Origin: Candidatus Omnitrophota bacterium | GTDB taxonomy: Bacteria > Omnitrophota > Gorgyraeia > Gygaellales > Profunditerraquicolaceae | DNA: 5,584 nucleotides | NCBI GenBank assembly: GCA_016867175.1 | Contig: VGKF01000064.1 | Location: forward strand, 1 to 5,584 | Direction: 5' to 3' | Shown: positions 1-5,584 of the stretch, piece after piece | Layout: each line of letters begins with the position of its first letter | How positions within the stretch are numbered: the first letter of the stretch is position 1 | Program-made: the position numbers and the translations under genes | The notes under the pieces: model-generated | Told to the model about the DNA's origin: nothing | The model's input: only the letters and a program-made list of their open reading frames with translations | Database searches by the model: none

Positions 1-1
1 C

Positions 2-184
2 AGGCAGAGGCAGGAACTGGAGCCAGAGCAGGCATATAATAAAAGAAGGCTCTCCACAGTAAGGAGATTCCTGGGTACCTTAAAATCTTTACAGAAGGAG
101 ATAGAGCTATCTAAGTTGCTGCCTGCCCCTATTATCAAAGAGGCATCCGCCCTTATAATTAGATTAGAAAACGAACTCTCTTAA
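2..184 (+). CDS. C-terminal end of an unrecognised protein (partial, 5' end outside the window)
   Basis: Frame 2 is open from the left edge to a TAA at 182-184, giving 60 codons, while frames 1 and 3 of this strand close within about 60 nt. The peptide is rich in R, K, Q, E and L. It begins with a polar stretch (RQRQELEPEQ) and continues as amphipathic helix-like sequence (RRFLGTLKSLQKEIELSKLL, then a short PAP break, then a final helix ending RLENELS). There are no membrane segments or catalytic motifs. I do not recognise the family. It is convergent with lpxB and its stop lies 3 nt from the lpxB stop. The call rests only on the open frame and the plausible helical composition, so a chance open frame in an intergenic stretch remains possible. 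Confidence 0.5.
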   Translation, partial: RQRQELEPEQAYNKRRLSTVRRFLGTLKSLQKEIELSKLLPAPIIKEASALIIRLENELS

Positions 185-187
185 TTG

Positions 188-1324
188 TTATTTAAGGAAG
201 TCTAGGATCTTCTTCGCTGCCCGGCCAGCAGCGCCTTTTTCTCCGAGAGAAGAGGCGGCGAGAGAAAGGTCTTCCCTCATCCGTACTAGCTCCTGCGGGT
301 TTTTAAGCAGCCCTAGAACTCGACGGGCGATCTCTGTTGGCCTAGCCCCAAACTGTATAAACTCCGGCACAATCTTCTTTCCGGCTATAATATTAGCCAG
401 GCCTATATAGGGGATTTTTACCTGCGGCAGGTAGAGTAGGTAATTCAAGAGCCCCATTTTATAAATAACCGCAAATGGCTTTTGCATAATAGTAGCTTCT
501 AGCGTTGCCGTGCCTGAGGCAACCAGCGAGAAATCTGCGGCATTCAGGCAGTCGCAGGTTTTGCCCTCAACTATTTTTAAGGCTAAACCTAGCCTCCTAA
601 CCTTACGATTATATATTTCCCAGTCAAGCGCAGGGGACTTAGCAATTATAAATTGCAGTTCAGCTATTTCTTTATTAAGCAGAAGCGCTGTTTTAAGCAT
701 TAGCGGTAAAATATTCTCTATCTCTTGCCTGCGCGAGCCTGGCAATAGGGCGATAGTGGTTTTGTCTTCGCTGAATTTAAGGCCGCAGAGGAATTCTTTT
801 TTTGTCATACTGGGCACAGCTATTTCTACTAACGGATGGCCCACGAAATCCGCAGCTACCCCGTATTTTTTATAAAACTCCTCTTCAAATTTAAAAAGCA
901 CGATCATCCTAGAGACATAATCTCTTATTGTTTTAATCCTTCCCTTTCTTGAGGCCCAGACCTGGGGGCTGACATAATAAATAACCGGTATTTTTTTATT
1001 GATTGCCCGGGCCAGCCGCAGGTTAAACCCGGAGAAATCAACCAGGATTATGGCCTCCGGCCTTGAGCTTTCTATCTTTTGTAGGATTAGTTTTTTTAAA
1101 GAGAGGAATTGGGGAAGTTTCCTTAAGACGTCAAAGAAGCCTATTACCGCCAGTTCTTTTATGTCGCAGATAATCTCTGAGCCGGTCTTGCGTAGATGTG
1201 CTCCTCCGACACCGGAGATATTTATTTTAGGGTCTATCTTTAGTATCTCTGTGATAAGGCCTGCGGCATTCAAGTCTCCCGAAGGCTCTCCAGAGATGAT
1301 AAAGAGGTGCTTTATCTGCGCCAT
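188..1324 (-). CDS. lpxB: Lipid-A-disaccharide synthase LpxB (GT19)
   Basis: LpxB joins UDP-2,3-diacylglucosamine to 2,3-diacylglucosamine-1-phosphate (lipid X), forming the beta-1,6 lipid A disaccharide at the cytoplasmic face of the inner membrane. The 378 residues match the usual family length (E. coli about 382), so the gene is complete. Visible GT19 landmarks are SGEPSGD (11-17) in the first Rossmann fold, VDFSGFN (95-101) with the conserved Asp96, YYVSPQVWASR (116-126), FVGHP (160-164), LLPGSRRQE (193-201), SGTATLE (270-276) and IGLANIIAGKKIVPE (307-321). A hydrophobic patch near 290-301 could aid membrane association. The ATG overlaps the end of the upstream oxidoreductase by 13 nt. 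Only a weak, distant GGAA lies before it, so translational coupling is likely. Transcription probably starts at the promoter before the oxidoreductase. The Gly in GFN, where E. coli has Asp, is also seen in other diderm LpxB proteins from memory, so I do not read it as a defect. Confidence 0.97.
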   Translation of the reverse strand: MAQIKHLFIISGEPSGDLNAAGLITEILKIDPKINISGVGGAHLRKTGSEIICDIKELAVIGFFDVLRKLPQFLSLKKLILQKIESSRPEAIILVDFSGFNLRLARAINKKIPVIYYVSPQVWASRKGRIKTIRDYVSRMIVLFKFEEEFYKKYGVAADFVGHPLVEIAVPSMTKKEFLCGLKFSEDKTTIALLPGSRRQEIENILPLMLKTALLLNKEIAELQFIIAKSPALDWEIYNRKVRRLGLALKIVEGKTCDCLNAADFSLVASGTATLEATIMQKPFAVIYKMGLLNYLLYLPQVKIPYIGLANIIAGKKIVPEFIQFGARPTEIARRVLGLLKNPQELVRMREDLSLAASSLGEKGAAGRAAKKILDFLK

Positions 1325-2229
1325 ATCTGTTTTTGGATTTCCAGGGCTACTGCCAAGGCTGCCCGGCCCACCTTGCCCGAGACTATAGGCTCTTTGCCGC
1401 TAGTAACGCAATCAATAAAAGACTGCAGCTCTTTTTGCAGAGGTTGTTCTTTTTCAATAGGAAGATCTTCTTTGACAATGCCCTGGCCCGTCCTTTTGTA
1501 TACGCTGGCCCGGGCTTCTTTATAATCTAGGGAGATATAGGTGTTCTCCTGGAAGATCCTGATTTTACGCATCACCTCATCGGAAACACGGCTGGCAGTA
1601 AGGTTAGCCACGCAGCCATTGGCAAAGGTAAGCCTGGCATTGGCGATATCCTCAAAACCGGTAAGCACATTGACCCCCACAGACTCAATTTTTTTTAAAC
1701 GGCTGGGGACCAGGCCTAAGATAATGTCTATATCATGAATCATGATATCCAGCACCACTCCTATGTCCAGGGAGCGGTTGGGGAATGGGCTTAATCTGTG
1801 GCATTCGATAAACTTTGGGTTATTAATCAGCTTTTGGGTAGCGGCGAAGGCAGAATTAAACCTTTCTACGTGGCCCACTGCCAGGATAAGCCTGCGTTTG
1901 GCAGCGAGCTTAATCAGGCGGTCCGCCTCTTTGAGCTGGGTAGTAAATGGTTTTTCTACCAGGCAGTGGATATTATGCGCTAGGAAGTCGCAGGCTATTT
2001 TGTAATGCAATTTGGTAGGGACCGCGATGCTAACAGCCTCTACTTTATCGAAAAGCTGTTGGTAGTCGCTATAGCCAGGGATATCCAGAGATTGGCTTAA
2101 TTGGCTTAGCCTGGCTTGGTTAGTATCGCAGATTGCGCAAAGAGTGCAATCTGCGCTTTTCTGGTATATTTGGGCGTGTATGCTGCCTAGGTGCCCAAGG
2201 CCCACCACCCCTACCTTGATTTTACGCAT
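1312..2229 (-). CDS. Gfo/Idh/MocA-family NAD(P)-dependent oxidoreductase, GnnA-like candidate
   Basis: A 305-residue sugar (or sugar-nucleotide) dehydrogenase. The N-terminal Rossmann fold shows VGVVGLGHLGSIHA with the dinucleotide motif GLGHLG (10-15), and the acidic residue after strand 2 is in CDTNQ (34-38). The family EKP motif is at 92-94 with Lys93. The C-terminal domain has the DIMIHDID motif (161-168), whose Asp161 and His165 fit the D-x-x-x-H catalytic pattern. The start is fixed because the first beta strand begins at residue 3. No Shine-Dalgarno precedes the ATG. A promoter 7 nt upstream suggests a leaderless mRNA. It is the first gene of an operon with lpxB and overlaps it by 13 nt. 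In Acidithiobacillus ferrooxidans, GnnA of this family lies between lpxA and lpxB and oxidises UDP-GlcNAc at C3 so that GnnB can aminate it. That role is inferred here from position. Neither gnnB nor lpxA lies in the window, so the substrate is unproven. Confidence 0.9.
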   Translation of the reverse strand: MRKIKVGVVGLGHLGSIHAQIYQKSADCTLCAICDTNQARLSQLSQSLDIPGYSDYQQLFDKVEAVSIAVPTKLHYKIACDFLAHNIHCLVEKPFTTQLKEADRLIKLAAKRRLILAVGHVERFNSAFAATQKLINNPKFIECHRLSPFPNRSLDIGVVLDIMIHDIDIILGLVPSRLKKIESVGVNVLTGFEDIANARLTFANGCVANLTASRVSDEVMRKIRIFQENTYISLDYKEARASVYKRTGQGIVKEDLPIEKEQPLQKELQSFIDCVTSGKEPIVSGKVGRAALAVALEIQKQIWRR

Positions 2230-2235
2230 GAAAAG

Positions 2236-2264
2236 ATGATATCAAAATCCTCGACACAAGTCAA
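2236..2264 (-). promoter_or_regulatory. Leftward sigma70-type promoter for the oxidoreductase-lpxB operon
   Basis: Read on the minus strand, a TTGACT -35 box (2259-2264) is followed by a 17-nt spacer and a TATCAT -10 box (2236-2241). The -10 is preceded by TGA, giving an extended -10. Transcription would start about 7 nt further on, at or next to the A of the ATG at 2229. This predicts a leaderless transcript and fits the missing Shine-Dalgarno. The promoter overlaps the rightward msbA promoter. Confidence 0.7.
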
Positions 2265-2279
2265 TGGATATGATACAAT
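2251..2279 (+). promoter_or_regulatory. Rightward sigma70-type promoter for msbA
   Basis: A TCGACA -35 box (2251-2256), a 17-nt spacer and a TACAAT -10 box (2274-2279) preceded by TGA (extended -10) lie ahead of msbA. The predicted start is near 2286, leaving a leader of about 20 nt that contains the msbA ribosome binding site. Its -35 region interleaves with that of the leftward promoter, so polymerase could probably occupy only one at a time. Confidence 0.7.
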
Positions 2280-2306
2280 ACACTTCCTTTTGGAGAGGAA
2301 TATAAG

Positions 2307-4097
2307 ATGCGGGATTATTTAAAGTTACTTAAATTTGTTAAGCCATATTGGGGAAGATTCTCCCTGGCAACCGTCTTTATGGCCTTATCTGCGGTATTTG
2401 ACGGAGTATCTTTGACTATGATGGTCCCGCTTGCGGACAAAGTGTTGACCAATAAAAAGATAATTATACCGGCCAAATTGCCGTTATTCCTCTCTGATTT
2501 TGTGGATAAGATCAATAATACCCCTGCAACGACATTGCTTAATTACATGGCCATAGGGATCCTGGTGCTTTTTTTCTTAAAAGGAGTAGTGGGATTCTTG
2601 CAGAGTTATATTATGTCAGATATCGGCCAGTTAGTAGTCAGAGATATACGCTCAAGGCTCTATAGTAAATTTCAGATGCTCTCCCTGGATTATTTTACTC
2701 ATAAACGGGGAGGGGAGATGATCTCCCGCATTACCAATGATGTAAAGCTAGTAGAGAACGCGGTATCCTACGGCTCAACCGACCTGGTCTATCAGACCAT
2801 GCAGGTGGCTATCTTTGCTTTTATCACCTTCTTTATCTATTTTAAGTTAGCGCTGGTTTCTATTGTCCTGGTCCCTTTGATCAGCCTTCCTATTGTTAAG
2901 GTGGGTAAGGCCCTGCGCAAGCTCTCCAAAAAATCGCAGGAGAAGATGGCAGATATAAACTCCCTGCTTTATGAGACCATTACCGGCACCAGGATTGTCA
3001 AGGCCTTCAATATGGAAGATTACGAGATCGGTAAATTTAACCAGGCCAATCATGATTATTACCGCCTCTCCATGAAATCCATAAAAAGGCTCCTGCTCTT
3101 GGCTCCTTCTACTGAGTTTTTCGGATGCATCGCCGGGATATTCGTCTTTTTCTGGGGCGGCAAAGAGGTGATCGCCGGAAAGCTCTCCTTTGGCGTATTC
3201 GGTCTTTTTTTAGGGGCCCTGCTTTCGTTGATCCGGCCTTTTAAAAAATTGAGCCAGGTCAATTCGCTTAACCAACAGGCAGTAGCAGCCAGTATACGTA
3301 TTTACGAAGTCCTGGAGACTTCTCCCAGCGTAGCTGAAAAAATAGATAACCGACAGTTATCCGGCTTTAAGGAGAGCATAGTATTTGAAGATGTCTGGTT
3401 TGATTATGAAGAGAACGATATCCTTAAAGGCATCAGGCTTAAGGTAGATAAGGGGCAGATGCTGGCTATCGTGGGGCCTAGCGGAGCAGGCAAAAGCACT
3501 CTAGTGGATCTGCTGCCGCGTTTTTACGATCCTAAAAAAGGCAGGATTTTGATTGATGACGTAGATATAAAAGAGTTCAGTCTGCGAACACTACGCCAGC
3601 AGATAGGGATAGTGACCCAGGAGACCATACTTTTTAATGATACTATCAGGGCTAATATTGCCTACGGCAAGCCTCTAACCCCTCAGGCGCAGATAGAGGA
3701 GGCATCTAATAAGGCCCATGCCCACGATTTTATTAAGAAACTGCCTCAAGGCTATGATACAATTATAGGAGACAGGGGCATAAGGCTATCCGGTGGAGAG
3801 CGCCAGAGGATTGCTATAGCGCGCGCCCTGCTTAAAAATCCGCCTATCTTAATCCTGGATGAGGCTACTTCCCAGCTGGATTCAGCATCAGAGAGGCTGG
3901 TGCAGCAGGCATTGGATAAGCTCGTCCAGGGCCGCACCGTATTTGTGATTGCCCACCGGCTTTCTACGGTGAGGAATGCCCAGCGCATAGTAGTTTTAGA
4001 TAAGGGCAGTATTGTAGAAGAGGGAAGCCACCAGGAACTCCTCAATAAAGATGGCTTATATAGAAGGCTTTATCAGGTGCAGGAGCTGGAAAAATAA
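2307..4097 (+). CDS. msbA: Lipid A export ABC transporter MsbA (fused permease/ATPase half-transporter)
   Basis: A homodimeric inner-membrane flippase that moves lipid A-core from the cytoplasmic to the periplasmic leaflet using ATP. Its 596 residues are close to the usual length (E. coli 582). The N-terminal ABC exporter domain (about 1-330) has hydrophobic segments near 16-38, 78-98, 160-178, 181-198, 270-284 and 294-310. The nucleotide-binding domain starts near 357. It shows Walker A GPSGAGKST (390-398), Q-loop Gln438 in VTQET, signature LSGGERQ (494-500), Walker B ILILDEA (514-520) with catalytic Glu519, D-loop SQLD (522-525) and switch His550 in AHRLST, all intact. The ATG is preceded by GGAGAGGA (2292-2299) with 7 nt spacing. 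The gene is divergent from the lpxB operon, which supports a lipid A role. By sequence alone, another type I ABC exporter for lipids or peptides remains possible. Confidence 0.88.
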   Translation: MRDYLKLLKFVKPYWGRFSLATVFMALSAVFDGVSLTMMVPLADKVLTNKKIIIPAKLPLFLSDFVDKINNTPATTLLNYMAIGILVLFFLKGVVGFLQSYIMSDIGQLVVRDIRSRLYSKFQMLSLDYFTHKRGGEMISRITNDVKLVENAVSYGSTDLVYQTMQVAIFAFITFFIYFKLALVSIVLVPLISLPIVKVGKALRKLSKKSQEKMADINSLLYETITGTRIVKAFNMEDYEIGKFNQANHDYYRLSMKSIKRLLLLAPSTEFFGCIAGIFVFFWGGKEVIAGKLSFGVFGLFLGALLSLIRPFKKLSQVNSLNQQAVAASIRIYEVLETSPSVAEKIDNRQLSGFKESIVFEDVWFDYEENDILKGIRLKVDKGQMLAIVGPSGAGKSTLVDLLPRFYDPKKGRILIDDVDIKEFSLRTLRQQIGIVTQETILFNDTIRANIAYGKPLTPQAQIEEASNKAHAHDFIKKLPQGYDTIIGDRGIRLSGGERQRIAIARALLKNPPILILDEATSQLDSASERLVQQALDKLVQGRTVFVIAHRLSTVRNAQRIVVLDKGSIVEEGSHQELLNKDGLYRRLYQVQELEK

Positions 4098-4169
4098 GCT
4101 ATATAATCCGCTAAAAAGCTGTATACCCGGCTGGATTTATCAAGTTCCCAACCAAAAACTCCTTTTTAA

Positions 4170-4204
4170 GGGATTAAATGAATAAAATTAGGGGATTAAA
4201 GAAT
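4170..4204. repeat. Short direct repeat, 22-nt period, upstream of the rpsB promoter
   Basis: GGGATTAAATGAAT (4170-4183) recurs as GGGATTAAAGAAT (4192-4204). The identical 9-nt cores are offset by 22 nt, about two helical turns. They lie in the AT-rich gap between msbA and the rpsB promoter. They could be a regulator site or chance similarity in AT-rich DNA. Confidence 0.35.
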
Positions 4205-4234
4205 CAAAAAAACGGCTATAAGGGTAAAAAATAG

Positions 4235-4264
4235 TTGCAAACGGCAAATATTTTATGGTATACT
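4235..4264 (+). promoter_or_regulatory. Sigma70-type promoter for rpsB-tsf
   Basis: A TTGCAA -35 box (4235-4240), an 18-nt spacer and a TATACT -10 box (4259-4264) preceded by TGG (extended -10) form a good promoter. The predicted start is near 4271, giving a leader of about 64 nt before rpsB. A dedicated promoter is expected because msbA and rpsB are functionally unrelated. Confidence 0.7.
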
Positions 4265-4285
4265 ACCAGGATATTTTGGGTTAAG

Positions 4286-4337
4286 AAGGAGTATCTTTAG
4301 AAACCAATTTTTATAATTACAAGGGAGGTATCTTTTG
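4286..4337 (+). repeat. Duplicated initiation-region element in the rpsB leader
   Basis: A purine-rich Shine-Dalgarno-like tract followed by GTATCTTT occurs twice. The first copy is AAGGA + GTATCTTT + AG (4286-4300) and the second is GGGAG + GTATCTTT + TG (4323-4337). The cores are 37 nt apart. In the second copy the last triplet is the TTG start of rpsB; in the first it is TAG. The upstream copy could act as a standby or decoy ribosome site. Confidence 0.5.
4323..4328 (+). promoter_or_regulatory. Ribosome binding site that sets the TTG start of rpsB
   Basis: GGGAGG sits 6 nt before TTG at 4335. This strong, well-spaced site supports the TTG start, because no ATG or GTG lies close by in frame and the protein begins with the expected S2 N-terminus (PTELIKQLLEAGVHFGH). 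Confidence 0.85.
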
Positions 4338-5228
4338 CCTACAGAACTAATCAAACAGCTTTTAGAAGCAGGGGTACATTTTGGCCATAAGACTTCACGC
4401 TGGAATCCGAAGATGAAGAGGTTCATTTTCGGACAGAGGAGCGGTATCTATATCATTGACCTTGAGAAGACTGTGGAGTGTCTCAGTAAGGCCAGGGATT
4501 TTCTCATGGATATAACCTCAAAAGGCGAGGCAGTGTTATTTGTAGGGACTAAAAAGCAGGCGCAAGAGGTCGTTTTGCAAGAGGCCTCCCGCAGCGGAAT
4601 GTTTTACGTGACCGAGCGTTGGCCAGGAGGCCTGCTGACTAATTTTTCTACCATTAAGAAGAGTATTAACCGTCTTAAAGAGATAGAGAAGATGCGCGAG
4701 GACGGCACATTCAAGAAGCTTACCAAGAAAGAGGTAGCGCGCCTGGAGAAGGAGTCGGATAAGCTTAAAAAGAACTTCTCCGGGATTGTCCAGATGGAGC
4801 GTATGCCCAAGGCGCTCTTTGTGGTAGATACCAAAAAGGAAGAGACTGCGGTCATGGAGGCAAACCGTCTGGGTATACCGGTGGTGGGTTTTATTGACAC
4901 TAACTCTAATCCTGACCTGGTTAGCTACCCTATCCCTGGTAACGACGATGCCACCAAGTCTGTGCAGTTGGTAGCGAGCTTAATTGCGGATACCGTAATC
5001 GAAGGGAGGAAGAAATTCCTCTCATACCTTTCAGAGGCAGGGGTGAGCGTAAAGCCTAAGGAAGAGCTAGAGCAGCCGCTGGTGTTGCCGGAGGAAGAGG
5101 TAAAGATTAAAGAGATTGAAGAGCTGGTTGAAACGGGCGATGGCGCGGATACAGAAGGCAAGGCTGCAAAGAAGGCTCGCCTAAAGCCGGCAATAGATGA
5201 AAAAACAAAAATAAAGAGGAAGGCATAA
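4335..5228 (+). CDS. rpsB: 30S ribosomal protein S2
   Basis: S2 binds late in 30S assembly, near the junction of the head and body, and helps recruit S1 in bacteria that have it. The N-terminus LLEAGVHFGHKTSRWNPKM (9-27) is the S2 signature. FVGTKKQA (69-76), RWPGGLLTN (95-103), a predicted coiled-coil hairpin (about 108-148) and GFIDTNSNPDLVSYPIPGNDD (185-205) follow in family order. The core ends near residue 230. Residues 231-297 form a tail beyond the usual body (many S2 proteins are 230-260 residues), acidic at first (about 243-275) and then basic (276-297), probably disordered. Translation starts at TTG with a strong ribosome binding site. It has its own promoter (4235-4264) and tsf follows after 5 nt, the conserved rpsB-tsf operon. 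In E. coli S2 represses this operon through the leader; whether that happens here is unknown. Confidence 0.98.
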   Translation: MPTELIKQLLEAGVHFGHKTSRWNPKMKRFIFGQRSGIYIIDLEKTVECLSKARDFLMDITSKGEAVLFVGTKKQAQEVVLQEASRSGMFYVTERWPGGLLTNFSTIKKSINRLKEIEKMREDGTFKKLTKKEVARLEKESDKLKKNFSGIVQMERMPKALFVVDTKKEETAVMEANRLGIPVVGFIDTNSNPDLVSYPIPGNDDATKSVQLVASLIADTVIEGRKKFLSYLSEAGVSVKPKEELEQPLVLPEEEVKIKEIEELVETGDGADTEGKAAKKARLKPAIDEKTKIKRKA

Positions 5229-5233
5229 ATAAA

Positions 5234-5584
5234 ATGAAAAAATCTTTAGACGCTATCAAAGAATTACGGGCATTGACCAGCTCCAGTATTGCTGATTGTA
5301 AAAAGGCGCTTGAAGAATCAGGGCAGGATATCAAAAAGGCAGTGGTGTTTTTGCGTAAGCGAGGACTTGAGATCGCTGCCAAGAAACAAGCCCGTACGGC
5401 AAAAGAGGGCAGGGTTGAGGCATATATACACCTGGGTAGTAAGATTGGGGTATTGATTGAGGTGGACTGCGAAACAGATTTCGTGGCCAAAAACAGCGAC
5501 TTTGCCCAATTCACCAAAGACCTGGCAATGCAGATTGCCGCCTGTGACCCGGTTTACTTAAAAAGAGAGGATATTCCTGAGGAC
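5234..5584 (+). CDS. tsf: Elongation factor Ts, N-terminal part (runs off the right edge)
   Basis: EF-Ts is the guanine-nucleotide exchange factor that regenerates EF-Tu-GTP. The 117 codons seen are in frame to the window edge with no stop. The N-terminal UBA-like domain (about 1-45) carries LRALTSSSIADCKKALEE (11-28), followed by LRKRGLEIAAKK (40-51). The start of the core has the signature VDCETDFVAKNSDF (77-90), whose Asp82 and Phe83 match the pair that in E. coli disrupts the Mg2+ site of EF-Tu. The EGRVEAYIHLGSKIGVL segment and AMQIAACDPVYLKREDIPED resemble the short Thermus-type EF-Ts (about 196 residues) more than the long E. coli form. The usual TGAG of the UBA motif is TSSS here. The ATG lies 5 nt after the rpsB stop; GGAAGG (5218-5223), inside the end of rpsB, serves it with a rather long 10-nt spacing. 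It is co-transcribed with rpsB. Confidence 0.97.
   Translation, partial: MKKSLDAIKELRALTSSSIADCKKALEESGQDIKKAVVFLRKRGLEIAAKKQARTAKEGRVEAYIHLGSKIGVLIEVDCETDFVAKNSDFAQFTKDLAMQIAACDPVYLKREDIPED

Noticed and set aside
510..875. Plus-strand open frame of 121 codons opposite lpxB
   Set aside because: It is antisense to a clear GT19 gene with all motifs, has low-complexity Ser-rich sequence and no recognisable domain. The same reasoning applies to the plus-strand frame at 999-1388 and those opposite the oxidoreductase.
4102..4107. TATAAT just after msbA as a promoter
   Set aside because: The sequence at the expected -35 position is GCAGGA-like and does not resemble TTGACA; an AT-rich chance match is more likely.
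4106..4139. Rho-independent terminator after msbA
   Set aside because: AATCC and GGATT can pair, but the inner bases pair poorly and no U-run follows. The CCTT/AAGG hairpin near 4161-4171 also lacks a stable stem and U-tract.
4312..4317. TATAAT in the rpsB leader as a second promoter
   Set aside because: No -35-like hexamer is found at 16-18 nt upstream, there is no TG extension, and a start at about 4324 would cut into the ribosome binding site.
5107..5517. Minus-strand open frame of 136 codons opposite rpsB and tsf
   Set aside because: It runs antisense across two conserved genes and their junction and resembles no protein family.
188..5584. Mobile element, CRISPR array, toxin-antitoxin or phage-defence module
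   Set aside because: The genes are conserved housekeeping and envelope genes. There are no terminal inverted repeats, transposase motifs, regularly spaced repeats or defence domains.

Overview
The window reads as part of a Gram-negative (diderm) bacterial chromosome. It pairs lipid A genes (lpxB, msbA) with the start of the rpsB-tsf translation operon. Base composition is moderate and coding density is high. The short, Thermus-like layout of EF-Ts and the oxidoreductase beside lpxB would fit an uncultured diderm lineage such as Omnitrophota or another PVC-related phylum. That placement is a guess from gene content and protein style, not from a search.

Layout. Positions 2-184 (+) hold the last 60 codons of an unrecognised gene that runs into the window from the left. 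It ends 3 nt from the stop of the convergent gene lpxB (188-1324, -). lpxB overlaps by 13 nt the end of a Gfo/Idh/MocA-family NAD(P)-dependent oxidoreductase (1312-2229, -), so the two form a leftward operon. A 77-nt divergent intergenic region (2230-2306) follows. It carries two outward-facing sigma70-type promoters with nearly perfect mirror symmetry. Rightward lies msbA (2307-4097, +), the lipid A flippase. A 237-nt AT-rich gap (4098-4334) carries a good extended -10 promoter, a short direct repeat and a duplicated ribosome-binding-site-like element. Then come rpsB (4335-5228, +, TTG start) and the 5' part of tsf (5234 to the edge, +).

Function. LpxB makes the lipid A disaccharide and MsbA flips the finished lipid A-core across the inner membrane. 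The oxidoreductase may oxidise the sugar nucleotide ahead of LpxA/LpxB, as GnnA does in Acidithiobacillus. The shared divergent promoter region would let synthesis and export be tuned together. rpsB-tsf is the conserved operon for ribosomal protein S2 and elongation factor Ts.

I found no mobile elements, CRISPR arrays, tRNA or rRNA. I also found no convincing new multi-gene system. The most interesting points are the symmetric divergent promoter with a probably leaderless oxidoreductase-lpxB transcript, the GnnA-like candidate, and the duplicated initiation region in the rpsB leader.
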